Source of the DNA: Cystobasidiopsis lactophilus
Taxonomy: Eukaryota; Basidiomycota; Agaricostilbomycetes; Agaricostilbales; Chionosphaeraceae
Length of the DNA: 64,000 nucleotides
Reading direction: 5' to 3'
NCBI GenBank assembly: GCA_001599975.1
Contig: BCIO01000004.1
Coordinates: 2,949,328 to 3,013,327, forward strand
Below are positions 11,008-22,863 of the stretch, piece after piece. Position numbers and translations under genes: made by a program. Within the stretch, counting starts at the first letter, position 1, and each line of letters begins with the position of its first letter. Under the pieces are notes generated by a model that was not told where the DNA came from, did no database searches, and was given only the letters and a program-made list of their open reading frames with translations.

Positions 11008-14000
11008 ATGGACGTGTTCGGGGCCAGGCCAGCGCCACCCGCCAAGATGAGGCGCCAGGCGTCCGCCGCCTCGATGGAGCCAACCGACAACAACAAAGCC
11101 CTGCCCGAGAGCCCTCGCTCCGTCAAAGTCGGCGGCCTCTACAGCCCGGCCGCCAGCACGCACGGCTTTGACCCGCTTGGCAGAAGCACCTCGTCCATCG
11201 GCAGCCAGATGTCCACCCACCAAGACGGCAGCCTGACGCCCAACACGCTCCTCGAGCGCCTCGAAAACCTGCTGGTCGCAAAGTCGGAGGAGATCCAGCT
11301 CGCCGGCCGCCTGGGCGAGTCGCTGCTCTCCCAGCAGGCCCAGCTCGAGCAGCAGATCAAGGAGCTCGAGGCCCAGGTGGTCACGACGGAGGATGGCTCG
11401 CATCGGTTCAAAAATGAACACAACAGCAGCCTGCAGGTCGAGCAGACCGACGTGGGCGAGCAGGTCCGCCGCAAGCTGGAGGCCTTGGAGCACGAGATGC
11501 AGGTGTGGAACGCCGAGAACGAGTCGTTCTACAACGCTGTTGGCATGTCCAAGGCGCCTTCCCACGCCGGCCTCGCTTTAGACGTAAGCCACGCTCCCCT
11601 TCCCGCCTTGTCCCTAATCTTGGGCTGCGGCAATCAATGGCCATGCATGCTCATCTGTTCATTCACGACTCAAACAGGCCCAGTTGGACGACTCGCCCGA
11701 GTCGAACCTCAAAGCCGCACAAGCCTCCCGCAGGGCGAAACGCGACTCGCACGCCGCCTCCCGCGCCAACGACGTCGAGTTCGCCACTGAGATCGGCCAA
11801 TCCCTGCTCTCAGAGGTCCGTCGCTTGCAGGCTCTGCTGCTGGAGCGGGACGAGAACATCCAAGACCTCGGCCGCGAGAAGGAGTCGCTGGCCGCCGCTT
11901 TAGAGAGCAAGGAGATTGCCATCCGCTCTGCCGAGGAGCAAGCCAGTTGCGTTGCTTCTCTTCTTCATCATGTCAGCGTTGCTTGACGAGGCGTATGATA
12001 ACGCAACAGACCGGGACAAGGACGCCATCTGGAATTTGGAGTTGGCCTTGCAAGAGCTGCGCAGCGCCCACAGCGATCTGGGCACCAACCACACCCGTGC
12101 CGAAGCCGAACGCTCCAAGCTCACAAAGTCCCTCGCCGCCACCCGTACCGAAACTGAGTCCCAGCGGTCTGAGATCGAGCGCCTCAACTCGGTGCTCGAG
12201 GACCTCAACTCCAAGCGAGAAGTGGACCTGGCTGAGATGCGCAAGGGCCTGGCCGGCCTCCAGCGCGAGAAGTCTGACCTGCAGACCGCCCTCGACCAAG
12301 CCAAGGGCGACCTGGCCAAGTCCATCGCCAAGCGCTCCATCTCGGGCCAGATCGCAAAGTCCCGCTCCGGCGAGCCTTTTGACTGGCGGTCACCCGGGCA
12401 GCGCGAGGAGGACGAAGCCGAGGACGAGTCGGCCGTGGTGGAAGAAGAGGAAGGGGACGTCTTTGGCACCGGCATGACTCCGGCCCGTCGACGCAAGACG
12501 GGCGAAGGCCTGACCCTTTTGCCAGCTGGCGAAGACGGCTTCTTTTCGGATGGCGAGACTCCGACGCCCGAGTCGTCGCCCGCCGTCCAGCGAGACCGAT
12601 CGAGGCTGCTCGACCCCCAATCCATCGAGACGTCCACCTTGCGAACCAACCTGGCCCACGCCAACAAGACCATCACCACCTTGCGCAACGCTTTGGCGCG
12701 AGAGAAGAGCAAGCGGCTTGGCGGGGCGGCCGGCGGACAAGATACCTCTGGCTTCGAAACCGTCGAAGGCGACGACAGCGAGAGCGACGCCTCGCCCGCC
12801 AAGCGTACCATCTCAACCAGAGGTGGTGGAAGGGGCAGAGGGCGGCGTGGCGGCTTCAGGGGTGGCGTTCGGTCCAACCTCGCCAACAGCCACGTCCTCT
12901 CCTCCGATGGCGAGCAGGAGGAGCTGGCCAGCGATGAAGGGGACGACTCGATCATCGAACACCCTGGACAAGCTCTTGAGCTTGATGACGACGAGTTCCA
13001 CCAAGAAGGCAAACCGCAGACCCGCTTCACGCCCAGCTTGGCCAGCCTCGAAGGCATCGACCCCGCCTTCGCCAACCTCTCCGTCCTGGGCGAGAGCATC
13101 CCCACCGGCCTCAACGGCTCGCCGGCTTCCCTCAACCGCTCCATTCGACCTTCCTCTGGCATGTTCGCCTCCACTTCCATCCCGGACATCCTCAAAGGCC
13201 TGCACGACGAGCCCGCCAAAGAGACGGCAGAGGTTTCAATCCAGACCGACCCTATTGAGCCCGAGGTGCGCATTGAAGAGCGCATCATCCAAGCCGAGCC
13301 TGAGGTCAAGATCGTCGAGCGCATCGTCTACAAGGACCCCGAGGTGCGCGAGGTGGAGAAGATCGTCGAGGTCGAGAAGATCGTCTACGTCGACAAAGAG
13401 CCGGCCATTCGCGAAGTCGAAAAGATTGTCTATGTGGATCGCCCGGTGGAGAAGGTCGTCTACCAGGACCGCGACGTCGAGAAGGTGGTGTACCAAGACC
13501 GGCCCGTGGAGAAGGTCGTCTTTCAAGACCGGGAGGTCGAGAAGGTGGTCTATCAAGACCGAGAAGTGGAGAAGATTGTTTACCGAGAACGGGAGCCGGA
13601 GGTGCGCGAGGTCGAGAAGATCGTCTACGTCGACAAGGAGCCGGAGATCAAGGTGGAGGAGCGCATCGTCTATCAAGATCGCGTCGTCTACCTGCCTGCG
13701 CCCATCGCCCCGTCCAACGACATCGACACCCAGACCAGTCCCGCCTCAACGCCCACCAAGAAGGACGTCTTCACTTCCAGCCCTCTTCGCCCTGGCGAGG
13801 CTCAGACCGTCCGCAACTTTGCGTCCTTGGAGGGCCTGCGCAGGCACCCGACCCGCGATACTGATACTGCCAGCATGATGACCGCCACCGAGGACGGCTT
13901 TGTCACTGGCCACGAGACGGAAACAGAGACCGATTTCGAAGACGCCCGCGAGACCATTGGCGCTCGCACCCCCGCTCGCATGTCGACTCCCACCGCCTCG

Positions 14001-16072
14001 GTTCTCGAGTTCCACTCCATCCGAGAAGGCACGCCTTCCGAAGCCGCCACACCCTCAGCTTACAACAAGAGCCGCAACTCGTACTTTGCCGCCAACGTCC
14101 TTGCCTCGCCTGCTCCTCCTCCCAAAGAGACCTTCGACCAAGGGTGCCAGACTGATCCCATCATTCCTGAAGAACCCAAAGTCGAAAAGGAGCTCGCCGA
14201 GTCCATCATGTCCAACCAGACTTTTGGCCCACTTCACCCCGATCAAGCAGCCGGCCTGCGCTCCTCCATCCTCACCATCACGCCTCGCACGGAGAAGGCT
14301 GCGATGGCCCAGCCAACATTTTTGCAGCCTGCATCCAACCTCAGCAGGTCGGTGGTCAGGCCTGACTCGCAAGTGTCAGACGACACCACCACCAGCTTCG
14401 CCTCCAGCGTCGACTCTGCTACTCCAAGAGTGTCAGAGCTCCCGCCAGTCATCGCAATGCCTCCTCCACCCAGTATGCCGCCACCTAAGCACCTCTCGTC
14501 CCGGCCGTCCAACCTCACCAACGCCGGCCCGCGGCCATCTCGGCCCATGTCTCCTCCGCCTTCCGACCTGCTACAGCGCGCGCAGACACCTTTGCCTGAG
14601 GTGGCGAGCAAAGGACCGTTTGGGGTCACGCCTAGCCACAGCACGCTCCGAGGCACCATGCGCTCCACCAAGTCTTTCAACACCAACCGGGGCAAGCCCT
14701 CCAGCTTTGTGTCCCGCGGCAGCGTCAGCAGCATGCACTCGCGTGGCGAATCGGTCGACAGCAGCCATCCGTCTGACGCTGGCGCCGGGGGCCAGCGCAT
14801 GACGGGCGACTTGGGCGCTGACCAGGAGATGATCCACGCGATGTTTGTTCCACATCCCTAGCTGTTCGCGATTTTTCTGACCCTTACGAACAGAACTCAA
14901 ACCATGATTGGAGAGCCTATGTGGAAGTACACGCGGCGCATCATGGGCAGTGGCATGTCGGAGAAGCGCCACCAACGATTTGTAGGTCGCTCATCGCTCG
15001 GTCTCATGCGGCAGAAACTCAACCTTTCACCAGTTCTGGGTGCATCCATATACGCGCACCTTGTACTGGTCTCAGCAGGTGCGCTTGCCCTCTCATTCTT
15101 GAGAAAAGCTCGTTCTGAAGGCGCCCAGCAGGATCCCTCCCACGGCATGATCCCCAGCCAGTCCAACTCCAACAACAAAGGTGTCTCCATTGAAGGCGTG
15201 CGCCAGGTCATTGACCCCAACCCTTATCCCGTTGGCATTCACCAGTACTCCATCGTCATTCAAACTCCCAGCCGAGAGATCAAGATCACGGCTCCGACGG
15301 AGGAGCGGCATCGCGTGTGGTACAACGCCATCAGCTATCTGCTGGAGCGACCCACAGATGAGGCTGCCGTTGACAGCAGCCCCGCCACCGGTGGCCGCCG
15401 CAAGATGTCAACTCCCAGCCTTGCACCAGCCAATGGCCGGAATGGCGCCATGTATACGCAGTCTTCCGCCTCCGAAAGCCGCCTCCTGTCCTCTAGACCT
15501 CGCCCCCGCGCTTCGCACGCTTCCTTCTTCTCCAAGCGCGGCCCGACCGCAGCGGACGCCTACCATGCCCAATTCGGCTCGCCCAGGAGCGTGCGCAGCT
15601 ATACAGCGTCCACCCTGCACAGCTTTGACACAGCGGACTATGGCGACGCGGAAGGCAGCCTGGACTTTGTCGATCCCAACGAAGACTTGGAGACTGATGA
15701 CGCCGACGGCTTTGAAGGCTTGGAGAACGTTCGGGTGTGCTGCGTACGTTCCATTGTCTACGCCGTTCCAAGTTTCATGCTTGATAGAATGGGATACAGG
15801 GCGAGCACGATGTCTCGCACCTCGCGCATAGCCACTCGCGCAAGAAGCATCATCACCACTCTCGGTCCAACTCGACCTCGGCTTCCTCTGTCGTCGCTTC
15901 TGTCTTGCGCACGCGGTCACCATTGCCTTGGGAGCAAGAGGAATCCCCGCCATTGCCGTCTAACACCATGTCCTCCAAGGCTTCCATCTCTTCCCGCGGT
16001 GGCAAGAAGAGCATCGGGTTCAGCAGCATGAGCGCCCCCACTTCTCGTTCGTTGTCTACAATTCCCTCTTAG
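11008..16072 (+). CDS. Num1/ApsA/Mcp5-like cortical anchor protein with PH domain
   Basis: Seven exons (11008-11583, 11678-11945, 11977-14842, 14894-14981, 15034-15078, 15129-15743, 15800-16072) join to 1,576 residues. An N-terminal disordered part is followed by long coiled coils (about residues 75-490). A charged tandem repeat of the type VEKVVYQDR lies at about 700-855, then a Ser/Pro-rich linker. The conserved junction IHAITQTMIGEPMWKYTRR leads into a C-terminal PH domain (about 1240-1370) and a His/Ser-rich tail. This is the architecture of Num1 (budding yeast), ApsA (Aspergillus) and Mcp5 (fission yeast). These bind phosphoinositides at the cell cortex and anchor dynein and mitochondria for nuclear migration. 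One intron (11946-11976) is only 31 nt; reading through it meets a stop. The ATG at 11008 begins MDVFGARP. Confidence 0.92.
13240..13700 (+). repeat. Charged coding repeat inside the Num1-like gene
   Basis: A run of imperfect repeats of about 24-27 nt encodes units such as VEKVVYQDR, VEKIVYVDK and VEERIVYQDR. About a dozen units are present and the composition is strongly alternating acidic and basic. Num1 and ApsA also carry internal repeats, so this fits the family, but the unit itself is specific to this protein. Copy number may vary between strains. Confidence 0.85.
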
Positions 16073-17383
16073 AAAGCTTTCGACTGACGTTGGAGATGCA
16101 GCCAAGGCCGGACCTCGCTAATTGGCTTTGAAAAGGAAACGAGCAAGAAGGTCGCATGTAAACTCTATGTTCTTCTGGTAATGGACTTTGTTTGTATTAC
16201 CTGCCTTTCTTACACTCTTTTCTGCAATCGTCTTTGGATTTCTGGGCCTGACTTAGGTGGACTCCGAACTGTTGGCGTCGCCTTCTTTGCCACCAATCTT
16301 CTGTGGTTTAAGGCCCTACTCGGCGCGTCAGGGCACCTCCTACATTGTTCATAGTGGAGATGTAGCCTACATTCACGCCTTTGGTCCACTGTTTGTGCAC
16401 TTGACAAAGTTTAATTTGCGGTGGCGACTCGGTCTCGAAGTCGAGAGGGCTCACCAAACGCTTTGCCAAGAGCCAGATCTTTCCCTCCACCGAGCTTTCC
16501 CAGGTATGTTTCCAGTGGTCCCTGCCACTCTCAGCCCGCCAAAGAGCCTCCGTTTCCTCGCGAAGCTCCCCTGCCGTCGGACGTTGAACCTTGTGAAAGC
16601 GATTCATGCAAAGAGCACACAAACGAACATTCCAAGTCTTCCATCTTTGATTCAAGCAGTCAGAGGTAAGCATTTCGGATCAGGATGGGGCTCAGTCTCA
16701 CCAGGCCTTCAACCTCATCGTCATTCCGCCACAGCGCCCGGAAACAATCCAGGGTGTACACCCGCCCAGCCAGTTCACCAGCCTTCTCTTCGTGCTCTTT
16801 GACCCTCTCATTGGCTAGACGGAGGCACTCCCAGGAGGGCAAATGGGCCATTTGGTTTGGCAAGGTCAAGGGGCGAAACTTTAAAGTGAGACTGCCGGGA
16901 TGTCATCATTTGCCACAAGACTCGGACAAGTGGGATCTCCATGCTTCCTGGTATAGAATTCTATTCCGTCTAATAAGGGAAAGGCGAAGTAGCTACGACA
17001 GGCCGCCACGGGACAAGAAATGCTCTGTTTTTGCCACCAGTCTTCAAAGAAGCTCCCTCTTGCTCTCTCGTGAGATTGATATTCTCCGCGATCTTGCAAG
17101 ACCTTGCGGAATGCACATGGACAGGAGGCTGAAGACGAACCAAGAATCTGTTCGCCGGGACCGAAGAATTCGGTGACTCTGTGCATTCTGTCACGAATGA
17201 GTGAAATGATCTTTGCCTTTGAACAGGTCATATCACCGAAGACAGGAGCCACACCGCCACAGAGAGAGGAGAGTCACCGACGGGGAGACACCTCTGTCTC
17301 CACGTCCACCACCCTGTGTCGGGTTCCGCTGTCTGGGATCTCTCCTGCCGGCTCGATTGTTGTGTGCTTTCAGTTGCTCTGTC
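16073..17383. other. Intergenic stretch with weak minus-strand coding signal
   Basis: Between the Num1-like gene and the next plus-strand gene no intact gene could be built. Minus-strand open segments at about 16881-17252, 16660-16869 and 16308-16673 look protein-like. One holds a CxxC pair (RLCALCMNRFH), another a block starting LPSWECLRLANERV. Some F-box proteins of basidiomycetes have similar CxxC pairs, but the segments do not join with convincing splice phases. It may be a decayed or poorly modelled gene. Confidence 0.25.
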
Positions 17384-18367
17384 ATGGCTCACCTTCAGAA
17401 CCCCCTGCCGTCTGCTCCGTCGGAACCACCCCGACTCGAGTGGCGAATATGGCTGATCCGGCGTGACTTCCCCCAACCATATGTCTTCTTTGAAAACGGC
17501 TGGCGCGAATACCATGCCCAACCAGGCGCCCGATCTGGCGTAGCACCTACAGAAGGCTACGCCAGAGTCTTTCTGACTCGCCACCAGCACGGACAAGTCG
17601 CCCGTCAAGACCTTGATGGCTCGACGCCTGAGAAAACGGCGCCATTTGCGATCAACGGCTTTTCGACTCGCCACTCGGCCGAAGGTGATGCGACATACGT
17701 CTACTACAAGCACGATTGGCGGCTGGTCTCGTACGGTCGTCCGGAATGCGCCGAGGACGATTCACCTGAGGAAGAGCCTTTCATCGATGAGCGCGTCAGC
17801 CTTCGCAAGTTCAGATCCGTCGATATGGACGCCAACCACAAATTCTCGGCTCCCGAAGGGAGCACACAGCCTGTACACCGGATGGCAGCCTTCTACAAGG
17901 GAAGTTGGTATCCGGCACACGAGGCCTCGACCGGACATCTCGGAAGTCTGAAACAACACTACATCTCTGTGGACGAAGGCGGAATTTTGCGAACTATCTG
18001 GGTCGAAGGCTATTGCCCTTGCCTTTGGAAGGACATTGATCGCGATGGCAAAAGACTCCACGAGGCTGTGCATGAAGGGAAGTGGCATGTAGTGAAGGGG
18101 ACTACTGATGAGCACCACGGGGAGCTAGCCGGTCTGGATCCCGAAACGAACGTTACCGGTCGAGTTTTCGTCAGTCGGCTGAACGAAGTTGGATGGAGTG
18201 ACCGCAATGGAATCCAACAAGCCAAGTACAAGGGGCAATGGTATCCAATCACTTTGGTTTCTACGCTTTATGGCCCAAAGCTGGCTCCTGAGAAAGACGT
18301 GGCATACATTAAAGTCGGCCAAGGGGTATCGAGTCGCATTGTTTGGGTGTGCCAGCCTCTGCATTAG
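17384..18367 (+). CDS. Unknown protein with internal aromatic repeats
   Basis: A single uninterrupted frame codes for 327 residues from MAHLQNPLPS. No signal peptide or membrane segment is visible. Five loosely related units each carry a hydrophilic residue, Trp and Tyr/aromatic pattern: FENGWREYHA, YYKHDWRLVSY, FYKGSWYPAHE, VHEGKWHVVKG and YKGQWYPITL. The units are spaced about 50-70 residues apart, and some are followed by a strand-like block such as RTIWVEGYCPC or SRIVWVCQPL. This suggests a repeated beta-structure unit, as in beta-propeller or lectin-like folds. I do not recognise the family. The gene lacks introns, unlike nearly all neighbours. Confidence 0.7.
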   Translation: MAHLQNPLPSAPSEPPRLEWRIWLIRRDFPQPYVFFENGWREYHAQPGARSGVAPTEGYARVFLTRHQHGQVARQDLDGSTPEKTAPFAINGFSTRHSAEGDATYVYYKHDWRLVSYGRPECAEDDSPEEEPFIDERVSLRKFRSVDMDANHKFSAPEGSTQPVHRMAAFYKGSWYPAHEASTGHLGSLKQHYISVDEGGILRTIWVEGYCPCLWKDIDRDGKRLHEAVHEGKWHVVKGTTDEHHGELAGLDPETNVTGRVFVSRLNEVGWSDRNGIQQAKYKGQWYPITLVSTLYGPKLAPEKDVAYIKVGQGVSSRIVWVCQPLH

Positions 18368-18800
18368 GCGTTGTTAGACCCAGTCTCTGTCTTTCGATCT
18401 GCCAATAGACTCCGAATTTCTGTACAACCTCATTCAGCGGGGCCGTCGACTTGAGCGAGACAGAGGACAAGAGCTGCTCTGCTGTGGCGAAAGTTGCTGG
18501 CGGGATAAGAGCTAGCATTCGGTGATAACGCAGCAGAAAAAACAGCAGTTCTTACTTGCGTAGCACCGAAAGAGAGCAACAACATGGGTTCAATGGAGCA
18601 GGCCATACAGACTCGCCCGCCAATTGGCATGATGCAGCGCTGATCAGGGCATGAAGGCCGGAACATCGTCGCTCGTTTCCTTGCTTCGGCACTTCATCTT
18701 CAATATTCACAGTCTTGGGAGGCTCTGGCGCACCAAAAGCAGGCAGCAAAAGGGCAAATTCGATTCCGAGTGGATTCAGCACGGTCGTCCAAGGACAACG
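18368..18800. other. Intergenic region upstream of the Gpi1 gene, possible small minus-strand gene
   Basis: No clear gene. On the minus strand, segments around 18555-18780 could encode a short Cys-containing protein (blocks LLPAFGAPEPPK and GGRVCMACSIEP) with a good GTAAGA donor near 18555. No ATG and full exon chain were found. The stretch also serves as the promoter of the downstream plus-strand gene. Confidence 0.25.
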
Positions 18801-20821
18801 ATGCTCGCTGTCTTTTGGCCTGACGACTTGCCCTTGAGCTTAAGTGACTCGTTTGTCGGTTGGCAAACGACCAATGCTTTCGTGGTGGCCGCCGCCGCCG
18901 CTGCGCCCAACGCGACTCGGCAATTGCCCTGCGAGCTTCTCTGGCTTTGCTCTCAGACTCTGGCCTCTGCTCCCCTGTCAATAACCAAAGATGGCTCTCT
19001 GCTCTCGTATGCTCTCCTAACCATGTTCCCAAGCCCAACTCAAAGGCGAAGACAGGCAAGGAAAGGCCTTGCAGCTGGTCAAGTTCAAAGTGCCCAACAC
19101 CCGGCAGCACCGCCTATATTCCTTGGAAGCCTTCTCGTTCGAGTCTGACAAGACGAGGGACAAGAATGTGGACGAAATATCCGCGCGCCTTTCGAGCGCC
19201 AAAGGGAAGTCGTCGGCCCTCAAGTTTGGCAATGGAGAGCGGGAGTGCGTGGATTTCGAGGAGGTCATCCAGCGGGTCAGTTTTCTTTGTCTGTGTGCTT
19301 TTGATGTGTGAACTAAGGCATTTGGCGGCAGGTCAACATGGTTTATGAGAGCCGATTGCGGTTGGCCGGTCAGAGTGTCAAAGTGGCACGGCGGCCGAGG
19401 AGCCAACACGCGCTGGCAACCTTCCTGCGACAGCCACTGGACCTAATGCTCTCTCTATGGAGCTTTCCTATGCCGCTCTTCAATGACAACTCAGCCCGAG
19501 ACCTCATTGCCACAGGTGAAGCCCTTGTCCACTTTCAATCAAGCTCTTAATCTGAAACGTCATGAGGGCAGTTCGACAGCTGGATATTCGCATCTCTCAA
19601 TTTGTAGCCATACTAGACCAAGTGTCCCACATCAACGACCCCGCTCTGCCCATGCTTCGGAGAAGGGAGGACTACGTCTCGCTCTACAACACGCTCTGGT
19701 TGACCGCCAACGACCTGATCATCGGCTTCACCCTCTCATCGCTCATCATCGACAACCGGTTCTATTTGGCTAGAGAAGCGAAGGGGTTCATTACTGTCCG
19801 TTCTCCCCTCACTTCCTGACCATGGTCTGTGTACTGAGAATCCGGACGGACAGGTGTACGGCTTCAAGAGGATCCAGGAGATTCTGCAGTGGTTGAACGA
19901 TTGGCCAGTGGGACTAAAGCTGAACAATGAGCTGGGCCAGTTCTTCGGGGATGCCTTTCTTTGGTTTCTCGCTGCTGGCGAAGCGCGTGCGTTCTTTCCC
20001 TTCCTTGGTCACTCGGTTTCACTGAGGAAAGTGGCAGTGCTGTCTAATCTGGACCAAAAGATGCCTTCCCTGCTCCACCTGCTCGGCCTGACTTCACTCC
20101 TGGGCGCCACCATGACGCTCTCCCTCCTCTCCGACCTGGCCTCCCTGTTCTCCTTACACCTCTACCTTTTCTATCTAGCCATCACCTCCATCTACTCTTG
20201 GCATCTCTCCGTCCTCTACTCGCTCTTTAACATCTTCATGAACAAGCGCTACAACGTCATCCGCCGCCGCTCAGAGCCGGCCGTCTACGATTCAGACCAG
20301 CAATTGGCCGGCACAATCTTGTTCACACTGGCCACTTTCCTGTTCCCTACTGTTCTGGCTTACTACCTGCTCTTTGCCATCGTTCGTCTCTCCCCCTCCA
20401 CCTTGTCCACGTTCGATGCTGACCTTCGGCGCGCCCCAGATTCGATTTGCCATCATCGCCCTGCACGCAGCGCTAGAAGTCAACCTCGCTTTCCTCAACC
20501 ACTTCTCCCTCTTCGCCGTCATGCTCAAAATCAAGGACCCCGCCCGCATACCCGGTGGCCTCTACTTCGAAGTCGAGCCTGGCGCCCTTCGCCTCAAAGT
20601 CCGTTCTTCCTCTGATCACTCCGTACCTCCCCCTTACTCTGTGGGACCAGAACAACCCGATCCCAATGAGCCGAATCTTCTCAGAATTCTTGGCTCTAGC
20701 GGGCAGGTTGGCCAGCCACTACAACCCGTTGGACATGCTGCTCAACCTCCTCAAGGGCCGCTTCATCAACCCGATTCCGAGGTACACTCTGCAGTATGGG
20801 GTGGATGCGGACGACTCGTGA
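18801..20821 (+). CDS. GPI1: Gpi1/PIG-Q subunit of the GPI-GlcNAc transferase
   Basis: The N-terminus reads MLAVFWPDDL, and later exons give the family signatures WLNDWPVGLKLNNELGQF, FLWFL, a multi-pass hydrophobic region (about 20065-20250), LFNIFMNKRYNVIRRR and a C-terminal HYNPLDMLLNLLKG. These match Gpi1/PIG-Q, a subunit of the ER-membrane complex that transfers N-acetylglucosamine to phosphatidylinositol, the first step of GPI-anchor synthesis. At least six introns are inferred, for example 19278-19331 and those ending at ...GGGCAG before VRQLDIRISQF and at ...GGACAG before VYGFKR. Several donors are the weaker GTCCGT. The join between the first exon and the block LQLVKFKVPN near 19040 was not resolved. 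Confidence 0.9.
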
Positions 20822-20899
20822 TAATACAATGCTTTAAAAGCTCTCGTGAAAATGATCGTGTGTGTGATGGTCGTTAAGTGAGAGTCTAAGAGTGCGGGA

Positions 20900-22863
20900 T
20901 CAGCGACGCTTGTAGCGGCCTCCCTCTCTGATTGTCCATTGAGTTTGAGAGGGGAAGGAGGACAGGAAAGCAGCAGACGCACTTGGCTTCCTTCTCGATG
21001 CGGGCTCGCTTCTCTCGCTCCTGCTCCCGAGCCTTTTCGTTGATTTCCTCCACGCGCTGCGTGTCGGGGAAGTTCCAGTCCCTTTTCGCGCCAAATTGAG
21101 ACATCGAAGGCCACGGAAAGATGAACAGGAGCCCACCAGTAGCCAGGAGGGGACTTGGCTTCAGGCCACTGCTCGCGGTGGCGGGAGCTGACCTGGCGGC
21201 GCTTGCGGATCTTCTCTTGGCGGGTGCCATCCGAGTCGTCCGATTTGATGTCGGCTGCTTTTTCGTAGTACTGCCGAAGCGCGTGCTTGAGGTAAGCTCT
21301 TGGTCCAAACTCTGGGTCGAGACGAGAACTCACTCCATTGCAGCACTCGCAATCGGCAGCGTGCAGCTTCTTGCGGTCTTCTTTCTTGCGCACCACCTCG
21401 TTGTAGGCGTGCTTGAGGCCGTTGTTCTTGGCCGGGTCGATCTCGTACAACTTGCCGATGGTCTCTTGGCCAGTCCTGTGAAGCAGCATCAGCCTTGAGC
21501 GGCAGGGCGCACAAAGGAGAGGATGCACTCACTTCGCAAGTCCCTTGGCGTAGGCGCCTCTGCCTCCTTTGTACTTTTCGGGGTTGGCCCGCACCTCGAG
21601 CTTCCGCTTGCGATGGAGCTCGCGCATAAAATTCTGGCCGGGGAACTCCTCGGACTCCTCCTCTTGCCCGGGCGCTACGTCTTCGTCATCTTCAGCGGCA
21701 GCGGCAGCAGCGGCCTCTGACTTTCGCTTCTTGGCCTTCTTCCGCCCCTTCGGAGACGACCCTTCCTCTTGCAATGATTCGGTTCCCTCTGCAGCGACCT
21801 CCGACTTTCGCTTGTCCTTCTTGCGCACTTTTGAAGGCGGCGAGAGGTCAAAGAGGTCATCCTCCGCCTCCCCTGCGTCCGACCGGCGGCGCTTGCGAGT
21901 TGGCGAACCCTCGAAGGGCGAAGTTTTCGAGCTCCGGTCGGGTTGCTTGGGTTCGATGTCGATGGGCACGAGGGCCAGGGAGCGCAGGCCGGCTGATTTG
22001 GGCGATTTCTTGGGCGGAGGTGAGCGCACGCTCTTGGGGTCCGAAAGGAAGGGGTCTTTGTCGGGTCTCGACTCTTGAGATTGGGAGAGTGTAGCGCTAG
22101 AATGCTGGCTCGAAGTTGAGGGAGGGAGTTGAGGCGCAAGGCGCTGCGTGGCGGGCTTGGTGATGGTGGTGATCGGAGCAGCCTTGGTGACAGTCGCCGA
22201 AGGGGAGGAGATGCCTGGAGCAGCAGCAGGTGGTGTTGATGCGCTGACAGAGGAGGATGTTTTGACTTTGCCAATCCAGCCCGTAGGAGGGAAAAGGGGG
22301 GACGGCTTGTTGGTGGAGGTGGGCTTCTTGCCAAACTCGAGCGGCGAAGGCGCTGGGTTGTCGGTTCGAACGGCGAGCGGGCTATCCAGCTGCTGCTGCT
22401 TGGCTTTTGAAGCGGATGTGAAGAACTCGTGCAGAGCCGCCCCAGCTGCGGGCGTTTTCAACGAGAACGGCGTGCCCTTCTTGAACTTCCCGGTGCCGGT
22501 CACCTGTGTGGCTTCGACCAGCACCCGAGCCTTGGAAGCCGAGGTCACTTGAGTCGGAGCAGGCTTGGAGGAGGAAGCAACGGGGGCTGCTGCAGTGGCG
22601 GCAGGGGTAGGGGCCTTTTCAGGCTCGGGTTGTGGCGAGGGCTTGGGCGCAGGCGGCGACTGCAGCAGGAAGGGCGGCGGGCTGCCCAGGTCAATGCCAG
22701 CATACTTTTCGCTCCACCAGCGCTTGAAACGTCGCCATTTCGCGCGCTCGTCTGACAATGTGTCCTCCAGAAGTCGGATGCGGACTTTGGCCTGGGCGAG
22801 CTCGGCTGTGAGCTCCAGCTCCCTAAGCGTCGGCACATGCTCTCGCCCAGGTTGGCCTGACAT
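20900..22863 (-). CDS. CtIP/Sae2/Ctp1-like DNA-end resection cofactor
   Basis: The protein of about 590 residues starts MSGQPGREHV with a helical, probably coiled-coil segment. It continues through a long low-complexity region with many SP/TP sites and ends in a conserved domain. There the family signatures appear: ADCECC, then RHREQWPEAKSPPGYW. The CxxC and RHR...PPGYW motifs define the C-terminal Sae2/CtIP domain. Sae2/CtIP binds DNA ends and activates Mre11 for resection of double-strand breaks. The last exon is basic and ends GGRYKRR after an intron with GTGCGT donor and CAATCAG acceptor; without that splice the frame runs to 20886. The many SP/TP sites fit CDK control known in the family. 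Confidence 0.82.

Noticed and set aside
13236-13676. Regular repeats that could suggest a CRISPR-like array
   Set aside because: The repeats are imperfect, in frame and contiguous without unique spacers; they code for a charged protein repeat.
12550-13878. Long open frame in another phase over the Num1-like gene
   Set aside because: It is a shadow of the real frame: Ser/Arg/Pro-rich translation of the repeat and coiled-coil codons, with no independent start or splice signals.
11908-14802. Minus-strand frames across 11900-13324 and neighbours
   Set aside because: They are Ser/Arg-rich antisense shadows of the coiled-coil gene and lack any family motif.
16257-16802. Plus-strand frame of 181 codons in the gap after the Num1-like gene
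   Set aside because: Its composition looks random, and the opposite strand shows better coding-like segments; neither could be assembled into a gene.
21569-22552. Plus-strand frames opposite the CtIP/Sae2-like gene
   Set aside because: They mirror the Ser/Pro/Lys-rich minus-strand coding region, which is supported by the CxxC and RHR...PPGYW motifs.
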